Assembly (NCBI RefSeq): GCF_963576545.1
Contig: NC_083649.1
Span: 7,873,906 to 7,937,905 of the forward strand
DNA from: Limanda limanda
Lineage: Eukaryota > Chordata > Actinopteri > Pleuronectiformes > Pleuronectidae
DNA length: 64,000 nt
Direction: 5' to 3'
Every line of letters begins with the position of its first letter. The first letter of the stretch is position 1. The translations under genes were made by a program, and so were the position numbers. The notes beneath the pieces were generated by a model, which made no database searches, was not told the DNA's origin, and was given only the letters and a program-made list of their open reading frames with translations. Below, piece by piece: positions 45,346 to 56,700 of this stretch.

Positions 45346-45757
45346 GGACAGGTTGTATATTAATGTAGATTTGGTCATAAAAATTACTTTTCACTACAGT
45401 AGAAACAACTAAAAAGATGCTAAACTAGTTTTAAAGAATTGAGGCACAAACTGCTCCTATGTAGTTTAGGTTCTTTTACGTGTTTGTGTGCTCGGGTGAC
45501 GGATCTCTCATGATGCATCCATGTGCCAAACTAAACTGTTGTAGTTTTCTATATTGCAACAAAGTTATTAGTAATCAATTACAACTTATTGAAAAACCTC
45601 AAAACCCTGAACGACTAGTTAACCAGGGCTGTGTGGTTTTATTCACACATTCATATTGTTCTATATTTCCTATATACTAATGGTATCTATTATTAGCTTA
45701 CAAGTGCCTATTTTTAACTCTTGCAGGTTTAATATTTGCAAAGTATAAAGCCCATTT
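45346..45757. repeat. Right arm of inverted repeat flanking METTL27 copy A
   Basis: Reverse complement of the left arm at 40978-41775 after removing its LINE insertion. It includes the inverted first bases of LTR A (actacagtagaaacaac). Confidence 0.8.
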
Positions 45758-45761
45758 TGCA

Positions 45762-45990
45762 AGTAAAGTCAACTTAATCTTTCTAGTTGAATAACTTGAG
45801 TTTTCAAGAAGGGTCTACTCAGCTTTTGGAATAAAGTCAGCTTAATTTTCCTAGTAAAAAACAGTAATTGGTTGAGTAAAGTCAGCGTAATTATGAACGT
45901 AAATTTAAGTCGACTTTACTTGCAAAGTTTAGGTGATCTTACTTGGGAAAATTAAACTGACTTTACTTGGAAACTTTAGATCTTGTGTAG
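45762..45990. repeat. Fold-back (MITE-like) element
   Basis: aagtaaagtcaacttaatctttc near the start is inverted as gaaaattaaactgactttactt near the end, with further internal near-repeats of the same motif. No coding capacity. Confidence 0.55.
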
Positions 45991-46729
45991 AAAAACTTAA
46001 GTAGTTCATACATAGACCAATCTTGCTTGAACTAACTAATATTTTGATGCAAAAAGTTGCCTTGATTTTTTAAAGTAGATCAGGCAGGACATTTTTACAA
46101 GATCCTTGCATTTGACTATCCTGCATCTTCACCCTGAGATCCCTGTGACTCTCTGTGTGGATCCTTTTTGGAGAAAGCCTCTATTAAAATACACAAAGAC
46201 AAATTTGGTGTTCCAGCCTCTTGTATTTCCAGATTTCCATCACACTACTCCTCCTCTCTTTCCTTTGATGTTAATTTTTACTTGTTTCATGTCTGGACTC
46301 ATTTGATGTCTTTTTGTGGCTGTTTTGCATCTATTTGAGTTGTTTTCATTTGTGCAGACCTTTCGGTAATGACTTTGCTTCTCTTGTTTAAAATATGAAC
46401 TTATTTTGAGACTCTGTGGTTGGGTCCCGGCTTCTCTTTGTGATCGTTTTGAGTTTCTTTGTGCTCTCTTTGCGTTTATGATTAATATTTCTTTCTATCT
46501 GTGTTCAGATTGTATCGTACCAAACTCATTTCATATGTCTTTGCATCTCTTCGTAGTTGTTTGGCAACATATGACATCACAAAACGAATCACTGGTCGTT
46601 GAAAAACATGATCAGTTTGTTAGTTGGAGACGAATGAAACATAGTGAGCTGTAATTTTCGTTCGCCATCAAACAGTACACTCTTTAATAAGTGATATCTG
46701 ATTCTGATACCTGTAGTCATATTGCTATG

Positions 46730-47556
46730 CCTGTTAAGAGGCGGGTGAGATTCGCCTAAAATGCCTGTCTGAGGAATACCGAAAGTAAATTGAAAGCTGT
46801 TCTTGAACCATTTAGAGCACATGCATGATCTTGGTCTCTTTTGAAAGGTAACATTCTGAACTTCCCCCCCCCCCCAACAGTCAGAATAACTCTAAGTGCT
46901 ACTGGCATTGAGTAATAGCAGTTGGAACACAGTTAAGTTGAAGGTTTTTATTTCCGCCTGAATATTTTTTGGTAAACAGATGCCTTTAGCTGAGACTTAT
47001 GAGCTGGAAAACTCACTGGGACCCTAGCATGAAGCCTTGACTAGCCGTGGTTCAAATTTGATAACAATACCACAGAAAATGAATATTTCACAGATTTTTT
47101 CATAAGGGCATGTCAAGGCGTTTTCCACAAAGGCCATTTGGAATTATGGTAATCAACTAGGCTAAAAAGGCTACTTTTACACTCAAAATCATACTTTTAT
47201 ATAAAGGAGGCAAAACCGGTCATATGGTTTAAAATGTATACAAATAAACATCTTTCATGTTGTTTACACCTAGATGCTGGCTGCGCTGAGATTACGCAAC
47301 AGCTGACTGTCGCTATTCTTTGATGTAATAGTGTGTTTTGGACTGATTATGTTGGATTGGATCGTCCGGACCTTTGGCAATGTACCAAGACTAGTTAGTT
47401 AGTGTCTTGACTGAGACGTTAATTGTACCGGCTGTGGTGATCGGATCTTGAAATGGTTTACATCAGTTGAATCAGAATAATCTTAGCTTTCTAACGATAT
47501 GTTGCATCCCACCAGCCCACCTGGAGGAAGCCCGCGGGCTGATGCTGCTTAACAGG
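46730..47556. mobile_element. 827-bp insertion with short terminal inverted repeats
   Basis: Compared with copy A (tattgctatataacttgatt), copy B is interrupted after gctatg. The extra block starts cctgttaagaggcgg and ends gctgcttaacagg, a 9-base inverted terminal match. No transposase frame is visible. The superfamily cannot be named. Confidence 0.65.
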
Positions 47557-47600
47557 CTTGATTATTTTGCCGATTGCTATTTCTTTTGTCCGTTGAACAG

Positions 47601-48044
47601 TGTATTGGAAAAATGACTTGGTTTAGTGGAAAAAATAAAAGTGTGGTTGAAACCTATTTGACAGTTGAAGAGTAACTTTTTGCATTCCTGTCTAAGACTC
47701 CATGACCTTAAATGTGTATGACCTGAAACCTGTATGACCTTTCTAAATACCTGTTTGACCTTTCCATTACTTATTGACTGTCCAAAGAATCCAATGGAGG
47801 TGTGTAAATCATTTTTTACTGTCCTTTGGTTCCTGTCTAAAACTACCCTACAGAACCAGTCTGAACTGGCTCAGGCAAACAGCCTTGTTCTCCTATATAA
47901 CATCTGTGCTTTTCACTGTTCAGGATTTTCACTCTGAGATCCTTGTGACTCCCTGTGTTGATCCTTTCTGCAGAAAGCCCCTATTAAATACACGTGGATA
48001 ACTTTGTTGTTTCCAGCCTCTTGCATCTCCAGATTTCCGTCACA
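47601..48044 (+). mobile_element. Solo LTR B directly upstream of METTL27 copy B
   Basis: Starts tgtattgg, ends ccgtcaca, with 4-bp target duplication acag at 47597-47600 and 48045-48048. Copy A has the empty site (gtacagttttacaagatg). It contains TATATAA at 47894 and attaaatacac near its end. It ends 13 bases before the start codon of copy B, so it occupies the place of the native promoter and 5' UTR. Confidence 0.88.
47894..47900 (+). promoter_or_regulatory. TATA box within solo LTR B
   Basis: cTATATAAcatctg, about 160 bases before the ATG of METTL27 copy B. Transcription starting from it would give a 5' UTR of about 130 bases reaching straight into the gene. Confidence 0.5.
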
Positions 48045-48057
48045 ACAGTTTTACAAG

Positions 48058-50742
48058 ATGTCGGCTGGCAGCAACACATTCGAAGACGCAAAAGCAGTCG
48101 TCATATCCGTTCAAGAAAGCGCTACATACAGACAGAAGTTCGACTTCTACAGCTCCTGGGCAGAGAACTATGACAACGTGAGATGACTGAGGAAACATAC
48201 AATTTGATATGCACAAAATATTGGCAATGGTGATGGTTGAAAACAAGGCTAAGAGAAAAAAGAACTTCCGTCCAAAATATCAATGTACATCATGTTTACT
48301 TTTCTCCTGTGCACTCAAAGCCTCAGTTCTTAATTCAAACACATTTCTTTACAGGATGTGGCTGTTCTTGAATACCGTGCACCGACCCTCGCAGCAAACA
48401 GCATCTCCAAGCATTTCAGCGGTGACCGGGAAAAAGCCGTCTTGTTGGATGTGGCCTGTGGGACAGGACTAGTGGCCAAGCAGGTAAACTCACTAGACTG
48501 AGAACAAACTAGTCTTGACACAGACATACATTATACGATATTCGACAAGGGCATCATTGTCTTTTTTTGTAATTTAACTGTTCAGATCAAAACTTTTATT
48601 TCAGACCCTTTCTGTCTTGTTGTAATTTGTTTCAGTTTCCATGTTCAATTGACCTGTGTGACCAAATAACTAGCAGCCTCTGTCTTACAGTTGAAGAAAC
48701 ATGGATTTGGACGATTTGTGGGTGTTGATGGAAACGAGGCGATGCTGGAGTTGGCCAGAGGGATTGGTTTGTACCAGGAGCTGAAGCAGTCACTGCTGGG
48801 CGACGAGCCACTGCCGGTCCACTGGGGTAATTCAATGGTGCATTAATCCACATGGTTCGTTGAGCCCTGTGATTCAGTACAGGAAAAGGTGGTTTCATCC
48901 AGTTTTTGTAGTGTGTTGTTATTATTATTATATCTTTATTTTCATAGCACTTCTCAAACGATAGTTACAAAGTGCTTGACCAATACATGCAAGTACAAAT
49001 ACTGGAAAATTTACAAAAACTCAGTTATAAAAGAACATAAGCATGGCCTCCCAGTGCAATAAAGAAACCTATAATTAGGTAAAATAGGGAAAATGCAGTA
49101 TGATAAAATTGAGCTTTGATTTAAAGGAAGCTCCTGTCCCAGCCTGCCGTAGTTTATTGGGCAGGGTGCTGCAGAGCCTCGGAGCTCTTATGTCAAAAGC
49201 TCTGTCCCCCTTAGTCGTCAGCTGATAATCTAGAACAGTTCAAAGGTCAGATGAATATTATCTCTGTTTAGTATGTATGTTGCATTTTAATCACTGTTGA
49301 AAGTTGTGGTTGTTTCATTATTGAGTCTATGTTATCGACTTCAGTTGTCTTGGGGGAAAAACCCATATTTAATATCAGTCTTTAGCATTATCAGTAGATA
49401 AAGACATAACATTTTAAATATGTTTATCTCTAAATGAACTCTTCTTCTGCTTCGCTGCTCCTCGTCCAGCGGATTCATTTGATGCGGTTGTGATCGTTGG
49501 AGCGCTGTGTCGTGGTAGCGTCCCCGTGGCTACGGTCAGAGATCTCTGCAAAGCCACTAAACCAGGTGAGATTTTTGTTTTTTGTTGTGTCAGTATTAGG
49601 GTTGCAAAATTCCGGGAATATTCAAATTTGGAAACTTTCCATGGGAATATAGGGGAATATACAGGAATATACGGGAATATACAGGAATATACGGGAATAT
49701 ACGGGAATTAACGCGAATTAATGGGAATAAACTGGAAATGTTGTGGGTAATTTATACTAACTGTATTTACCTTGTCATATACATACATAAATATAAACAT
49801 TTTGTTGTGTCATAGGCTGATTTGAGCCCTAAGGAAACTTTGGGCACTTGACTTAATATGCTTCTGCATTGTCGTGTCATTCTTAACATAGGTCTTTGCA
49901 CAGTATTTGCTAATGTACACAGCGTTTCCTTCTGGATGGGGTGAAATGTCTCCACACATGAGATAGTGTACGTGGCATTGTTCTGTAGAATAAGATGAGA
50001 AAAAAGTTTGTAAAAACACACTAATGCAATGCCAGAGATATAAATAGTTAGCCAAACAATTGGAATCGTCTGTAAACATATTTTACAATTGATGGATAAA
50101 TGAATGGAAATAGGCTAGATGAACAGATGAACAATCCTCAGTCAGCATGCTAATATATTTTCCCCAGTAATATCATCGAAACTTACCTGACTAGTCCTGC
50201 ACACTACAGCAGGCCTCAATAGCCCTGCTGTAGAGTGAAGGATGCTGGGAATTATCTGTGCATGTGATGGAAGAATGCACAGTGGAGGGTTGAAACTCAA
50301 CGTGCAGCGTGTGCTGCATTCCATACATCTTTGAAATAGAGGTTTGATTGATGTTTTTATTGCTCAGCGTTTAATTTGCTTATTCCCAAAATTCCCGAGT
50401 TTAACTTCCCATGGAAGGTTTCCGGAAAGTTTCCGGAAATTTACCGGAAACTTTCCGCCCCTTTGCAACCATAGTCAGTATCTCCTGTTGAGTTTTAATC
50501 CTTCAACAGCACCGCCTCACTGTCGCCTGTGTCCACTAGGTGGCTACGTTTGCATGACAGTCAGAAGCAACATTGACAATCTGGAATACAAAGGTGCCCT
50601 GGACCGCGAGCTGAAGCAGATGGAAGAAGAGGGGCTGTGGATTTGTGTGGAAGTGATTGAGGTGAAAGACTGGGAGAGGTCTGTGTCAGAGAAGGAGGGG
50701 CGCTACATACCCGGTGTTGTGAACCTCTATAAGAAAATCTGA
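48058..50742 (+). CDS. mettl27: METTL27-like methyltransferase, copy B
   Basis: Five exons: 48058-48177, 48355-48483, 48691-48826, 49470-49565, 50540-50742. They are intact, with canonical borders, and give 227 residues. Exon 1 is two codons longer than in copy A and differs most (TYRQKFDFYSSW against TFNVDFYSSW). The SAM motif LLDVACGTGLVAKQ is identical. Exon 4 reads GALCRGSVPVATV where copy A reads GALCGGHAPVATV, a cluster of changes near the active-site strand. Exon 5 is nearly identical. Intron 4 carries an 877-bp hAT element and the 5' flank is a solo LTR. Both copies look functional, so this is a recent pair still under constraint or very young. Confidence 0.87.
48908..49235 (-). repeat. 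Dispersed repeat in intron 3, copy B
   Basis: Same insertion as 43685-44010, with small indels. Confidence 0.65.
49597..50473. mobile_element. hAT-type element with 8-bp target duplication
   Basis: Terminal repeats tagggttgcaaa and tttgcaaccata are inverted matches, flanked by gtcagtat at 49589-49596 and 50474-50481. Copy A holds the single gtcagtat as an empty site. Eight-base duplications are the rule for hAT transposons. Internally it has GGGAATATAC-type short repeats and, on minus near 49880-49960, a frame with CAKTYVKNDTTMQKHI that looks like a BED-finger remnant. No intact transposase. Confidence 0.9.
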
Positions 50743-52660
50743 CACAGTACCCAGCAAAACATGAGTTCTTAACAGCCAAGTACAAAATGAAATTACTCAA
50801 AAAAATACTAAATACTCCAATAATGAAATAATGAATTTCACCAAAAAGAAGTGTTGCAAATTTCATACCCAAACCTGAGAATGTAAAAGTTCATGATTAT
50901 TATCCTTTAAACATATTTTTCATCAGGATTTCCCATAATGTAGCTTATTCCTGCATCACCAGCTCAAACTCTCTATGAGAGAGGTGGACAGGACACTAAC
51001 GATGTTGTAGCTGGTCTGGTTCAGAATCGTACTGAGCAAAGTGATTTTGAAATGACCCCACGTATATCAGAAACGTTATTAAGATTGTCCGTCATGTGTA
51101 ATATACCAGTGAGCTCAATTAACTAGGTGTTAAACCAAGGCACAGTGTCTGACTCCAGCCTTCAAATTACCTCCTTTGTCTTATTACCATAATAGGTCTT
51201 TGCACGTAGACACTGCGGTTTAATAAAAAAGAGAATGGCCAAGATAATGTAATCTACAAACGTGCAGCCATACATCTCAGAGAACGAGCATGTTGCCCCA
51301 GAAAGGAGCTTCCAGTAGTTTTGTCTCAGTTGTTATGCTTAACAATATCCATGTTACCCGAATGAGCTTGTTGCAGTAAAACTGGTGTTTGCAGATATGC
51401 AGAGAAGTCTTACTAATGGAAATCAATTGCTTGGACATGTGTAATAAATGAAAATATAATTTATGTGTACGCTGTGTCTTTAATGTCTTAATATCTGCAG
51501 CGCATTAATCAAACAAACTGGGCTGGTTAATGATTGTGAATAAGAATCATGCACAGAGATTCAGGTTAAGTGTCACTTAAATCATAGCCTGCTTGTTTTT
51601 ATTTAAAGCTATTTTTACATTATTATATTCTATTTTAAAGTGTCGACATTTATACAGGTGTCACGTCAACAAAGCATTTTCAGTGGAAGCCGCTTTTGTC
51701 ATTTTCAGGGTTTTATTGTTTTAAGACGTGATAAAATATTTTGATGTAAATATGCAGCAGCACATAAACAGGCTAAAAAGGTGAAATAAACATCTTTAAC
51801 TTTTTATAAATAAAACTAAAATGGGACTCAATAGAGTGTATACCTCCGCCGAAGAAGGGCCAGTAGTCCCCTTATGAAAACACATTTAAATTCACTGGAT
51901 TCAGATATATTTATTTTGGATCTGCAGCAAATCATTAATAATATCAGTCCCTTAAAAGAGTTTGGTTTTTCATCAAGATCCATCAATTATTCTCTGATAA
52001 GTCGACCCAATCTCGCAGTGTTCAAACATAATTAAAAACATTCCTGTATTCGTTCCCTGATCAATAGCTGCACCAAAATTGTATGTCTTCCTCATGGGGT
52101 CGCGTCCCACCTCTCAAACAAAATGTCATGAAAAAAGGTTGACTAGTTTCTGCTTAATCGTGCTAACAATCAAAATAACAAACGATGTAAGATGTAAACG
52201 TAAACGAGGGATGAACAAAGTTAGTCTTCAGAAGCTATAAAATAAGTTTCAGAAACTCCAGATTCAGCAGCTGGACGCTTCTAACTTGCTTCTCCCTGTT
52301 TCCCTGTGAACGTTCTTGGGTTTTTCTGGTAAAGACTCTTTGAAGATGACGCTCCAATGCTCTAGTTATATCCACTGGGTAGATCGTCCTTGCATCCATT
52401 GTCCTTGCATACTCAATTTGCATTGAGTATCACATAATCTCTGTACGACAATTAACAATATATAGAGATATTGACACCAAAAAAACACTGTGCATCATGA
52501 TGGGTTAAGAGTAAGATATACAGTCTACATCCTAGGATGTTTTTCTTAATTTATGGACCACATGAGCAGCCACCATTCTTCAGTTTCATCAGATATTCAG
52601 CTGACTTCTTCTCTCTGCTTGTCTCAGCAGAAGGAAGGAATAATGTGATCAACACACGGA
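50743..52660. other. Downstream flank of METTL27 copy B
   Basis: To about 51585 it matches the flank of copy A and includes AATAAA at 51443. Beyond, to 52660, AT-rich sequence without recognisable exons. Confidence 0.5.
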
Positions 52661-52664
52661 ACAG

Positions 52665-53732
52665 GTGAAGCCGTAAAAGAAGGGGTTGCATCAGTTCACA
52701 GTGCGGCTGCAGCTGGTGATAAAACCTCCTTCTGTGACACCTGGGCAGGCAATGATCATTCCGGGACTCCCCGATCGAGTAGAAATAAAAATTCCTCCAC
52801 ACAGCTTGTGAAACACGACCAGGTTTGCTCATTAGCATCTCCAGTCGAGTTAGGAGACTGTTTTATGAACCACTGTGCTCTGTTACTCCTGCTGCGAATA
52901 GGATGTGGCTGGAATATCCAGCACAGCAAGCCGAGCAGCAAACAGCCTCTCCTCACATTTTACTGGTGATGGTGAAGTACCTGCGGTGCTAGATGTGGTT
53001 TGAGGTCCAGGGCTGGAGCCAAAGCAGGTAACATGACAGCTGGAGCACAACTTGGTTGGGCATGTTCTGATTTGATTGGTCCTATAGTTGGTCATGTTCT
53101 GATAAAAAAAAAATATAAGAATAGCCTAGGAAATAGTGACTCTGAATACTGAGGGTGTCTGTGTCTAATGAGGACACTTTTGTTGTCAAGTTGTATTTAC
53201 ATGAGGTTTGTGTTTGTGAGAGTACTATATTATATAGTATTATATTTGTATGTCATTTTACTGTGTCAATGTCAATGTCAATGTCAATGGCTTTCTATTC
53301 TATCTATTCTGGACATAGTTGTAAGACCATTAAAGATTAATATGTGTCTTCAGTGGTTTTACAACAAACAACCTTGACAGATTTGGTAGGTGTCAGATAA
53401 CCAGTTTGACACATGGGTGTTTACTCAGCACAAGTGATAAATTGTAGTAACACATGCACAGCTGCACAGTGCAGGTGACAATAGCTGCATTTCCACTGCA
53501 GCAGCTTTCCCCAGGAACAAGGAACCTCTGCGTTTCCACCGCAGGATTAAAATTAAGTTCTGAAGAAAATTCCTTTTGCTCCTGCTCCGGGGGGTAGTTC
53601 TTTGTTTTTATGATGTGCAGACGTGGCCAAAACAATCTGGAATACAAAGCTACCTCGGAGCACGAGCGTGGAACAAATGGAGGAAGAGGGGCTCTGGAGT
53701 TGTGTGGGTGTCACTGAAGTGGAAAAACTGGG
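52665..53732 (+). pseudogene. METTL27 pseudogene, third copy
   Basis: Exon 1 remnant near 52665-52763 still reads EAVKEGVASVHS...TSFCDTWAGND. Exon 2 remnant at about 52899-53028 is followed by a donor-like caggtaac and carries a TGA in place of the Cys codon of the SAM motif (DVV-stop-GPGLEPKQ for DVACGTGLVAKQ). An exon 5 remnant at about 53630-53732 (aatctggaatacaaag, aggaagaggggctctgg) is frameshifted. Exons 3 and 4 were not found. It is far more diverged than copies A and B from each other, so it is an older duplicate that died. Confidence 0.8.
53265..53288. repeat. (GTCAAT)4 short tandem repeat
   Basis: Four exact hexamer copies. Confidence 0.9.
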
Positions 53733-53739
53733 CTCTACT

Positions 53740-56700
53740 TTCTTTTTTGCCCGCAGACTTTCAATACCCTGCTTTCAGGTATTTTCCACACACATTTTTT
53801 GCTCTTTCAGCTTTGCACACTTTGTATTTCTGAGTATCTCTTGAGGCCGCACTTTGGCAGACGAATTATAATGACCCATCATCTGGGAAACGGGAGAGTC
53901 CGTCCAATATTTCGTGGCAATCCATCCAACAGCTGCTGTGATATTTCGGTTTGGGCCAAAGACTCTTCTCTTGATGTGGATGTTACTGATTTACAGTTTT
54001 CACACTTTAAATGTCTCTCTTTGACTTATATTGTTCATGTCATCAATTTAACTACAGTTGCAACATCCATTTTTTTTTCCTCTTGACGGCAGGTTGTCCG
54101 TCTAGATCCGTCCAATAAGGAGAAAAGGAAAGGAATCGAGACACAGTAATGATATAAAAATTTAAAACGCAATGGTTATGGTTTTATAATTTCTAAGCTG
54201 TACTGCTGCGAAATGAATTCCTTGAAGTGCAGTAACAAGATGAGCTGAGATGAACTAATTGCACCTCTTTTTCTCTCACCAGTGATAGAGTGTAATTAGG
54301 TATTATTGTCCCCCAAAGCTGAATAATTAATTCGCAGCTTTAATTCAGTCAACGCAGAGGAAGTTCCAAGGCCAATGATTCATCACACAAGGCGGCTGTG
54401 CCCCCCCCACTGTGGGTTGTCTCACCCCAAAACGCCAACGTATGGCTGCAGCAACGTGGCGCTCTGCACACCCTGAATAATTGATTCAGCCTTTGGGCAA
54501 AACCAAGTCGGAAATCTGTGAAAAGTAAAAAACCCTGCTGCAGTTACCCCCCCAGGTAGCAGCACAGGAGGCTCTTCAGTTTTGACCGTCCACTTGCCCA
54601 TCCAGATGTTAATGGCTCCCTGTAAGAAGCTTGGTCCTCACAGCACCATCTTTGTTTCCTCTTCTGTGGCCTGATTTGTTCAGCCCATCCATCATCTGCA
54701 CACCACATGCACCTGTTGTAATGTGCTCTCCATTAGCCACTGCACTTCCCCCCCTCCATCACGTCCTGGGAAACAATGATGAGACGATGCCCAGGCCACA
54801 GTTTCATCATCTGCAAAACGAACAAAGTTATCTTACCCCTAAGAGTCCGAGCATGGCTGCAGCAACGCAACCGTTCTGCCATCCATTCTGCAGGGAGCAC
54901 TACCGGCCATCCGTGTCAAGAAGTGCAGTATCTGCACACATCACGTGTTTGTTCAACACATCACGTGTTTGTTCAACCTCTCTATCTCACCAGGTATAGT
55001 TCACAGTGTTTGTTCCACATGGACCCTGTGCACAAAAGAGGAGAATCTAACGACCTGTCTGTGGAGATTCTCAGTCATGCAGGTCATGGTAAAGGTGCTG
55101 AAAACAGGTGCCTCATGCCTCTTTATCAGGATCCATCCAAAATCCAATGGGCTCTTCCACAGGTCACGGCAGACCCCCCCTGATAATTTGATAATTGGTT
55201 TGTTTTTGTGTGGTTCTGCTGAATAACAAACAGACAAACACAGCTGGGAACTAAAAGGGTGCTCCGAGAGTGCCAAGGTTGGTGCCCTATCTCGCCATGT
55301 TTAGAAGCATTTATCCAGAGCCGCACAAACATGTAATGGGTTTTTCCCTGATCCACACCACACACTTACACTCAATTTCACGGTAATCCTTCCAGTAGTT
55401 TTTGTGTAATGCTGCTAACTGATAACTAATAGGAAGCAGCAGAGCGTTTAGAAATAATGCTCCTTACTGGTTTGGTAATCCAGTCTGGTTTAATCCCAGT
55501 TACAATGGACGAGACTGTGTTGTTGATCTTGTTCCGTCAGTCATTGACAAACTGCATATCTCCTCATATGCATTGCAACATTCTCTTATTAATCTTAAAC
55601 TGACCCTTAAAAACATATTTCATGCATATTTTTCTTTATTTTGCAAAAAAAATCTGCTTATCTCAACTGTACAGCACCGTTTCAAGGGACTCTGAGGGCC
55701 GAGGCATAAGATACCTGCAGGGGGAACCTACATCAAACCAAAGTGAGAGCACCAGAAGATCGAATTCTCTTTGATATGTTGGAGCAGGATTGTTGAATCA
55801 GCTTTCCGACCACTTCTTGACTGTAGGGATGTAATTCACAGATATGATTTCATTCTGTTTGGACCTCGGCACGGAGGTTTATCACTCCTGATGGCTGCTA
55901 TGCTCACCACTGCTTCCTGGATGATTTGTTGGTCTGTTCTAAGAGACACAATGAGCATCGGTTTCTTTCTAATTGCAAAGCCCTGTTCAGAAAACTACCA
56001 TCATACCTCACATCTATGTTCACCTCGCTGCAGTGATTGGCTGATATTGTCTGGACTTTTTTTAATATGAATGCAGCAGGCTAATGGAAGGTCTAAACAC
56101 TAACACATTAGCAGACGCAAAGCAAAGAGAAGCAGTGGTGCAGTAAATATAAATAAAAAGAAGGACAGAGGCAGAGGAAGCAGAATGGGTGAGAAACGCT
56201 TCCCCCACTTACAGAATCACTTAAAGGGCCTTTCTCCTGCATTAACTGTCTTAGTGGCAATGATGGAGCCGCTCAGCCGAGATTATTATAACATACAAAA
56301 GAGGGGTGCGGGAGATAAGTAAAAAGGGGGTGGGGTGGGGGGCTTCCCTCACGGGGACTCATCGCAGCGGGATGTCCAGCAGCCACAGGAGTATCAGAAT
56401 TAGGAGAGTATTATTCAGCAAAATCCTTTCCGCCAGGAGATGAGTTTGCTACCTGTTTAAATCAGGAAACTGAGAGAGAGTTTCTCCCACCTGTTTCCGC
56501 TGTGATCCGTCCCCATGGCATCTGGCTCACAGATTAGTGTAATATAGACGGGGCAGGGGTACATTCAGAAATTGAGAATTGCAACCGTGTCCGCACTGAC
56601 ATGAATTCACATCATACACCCAGAGAAAGAGAGAATAGGCATTTGAAACGGGGTTTTTGCTGTGAATGCATTTAAAGGAGTGAAATAATTGGATGCTGGA

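Larger units (their letters stand above)
46090..51585 (+). repeat. Segmental duplication unit B
   Basis: Second copy of unit A, enlarged by an 827-bp element (46730), a solo LTR (47601) and a hAT element (49597). At 50999-51110 it keeps about 110 bases that copy A has lost. Confidence 0.85.

Noticed and set aside
49767..50079. Open frames inside the hAT element
   Set aside because: They keep only a BED-finger-like fragment; they are broken relics and not a working transposase.
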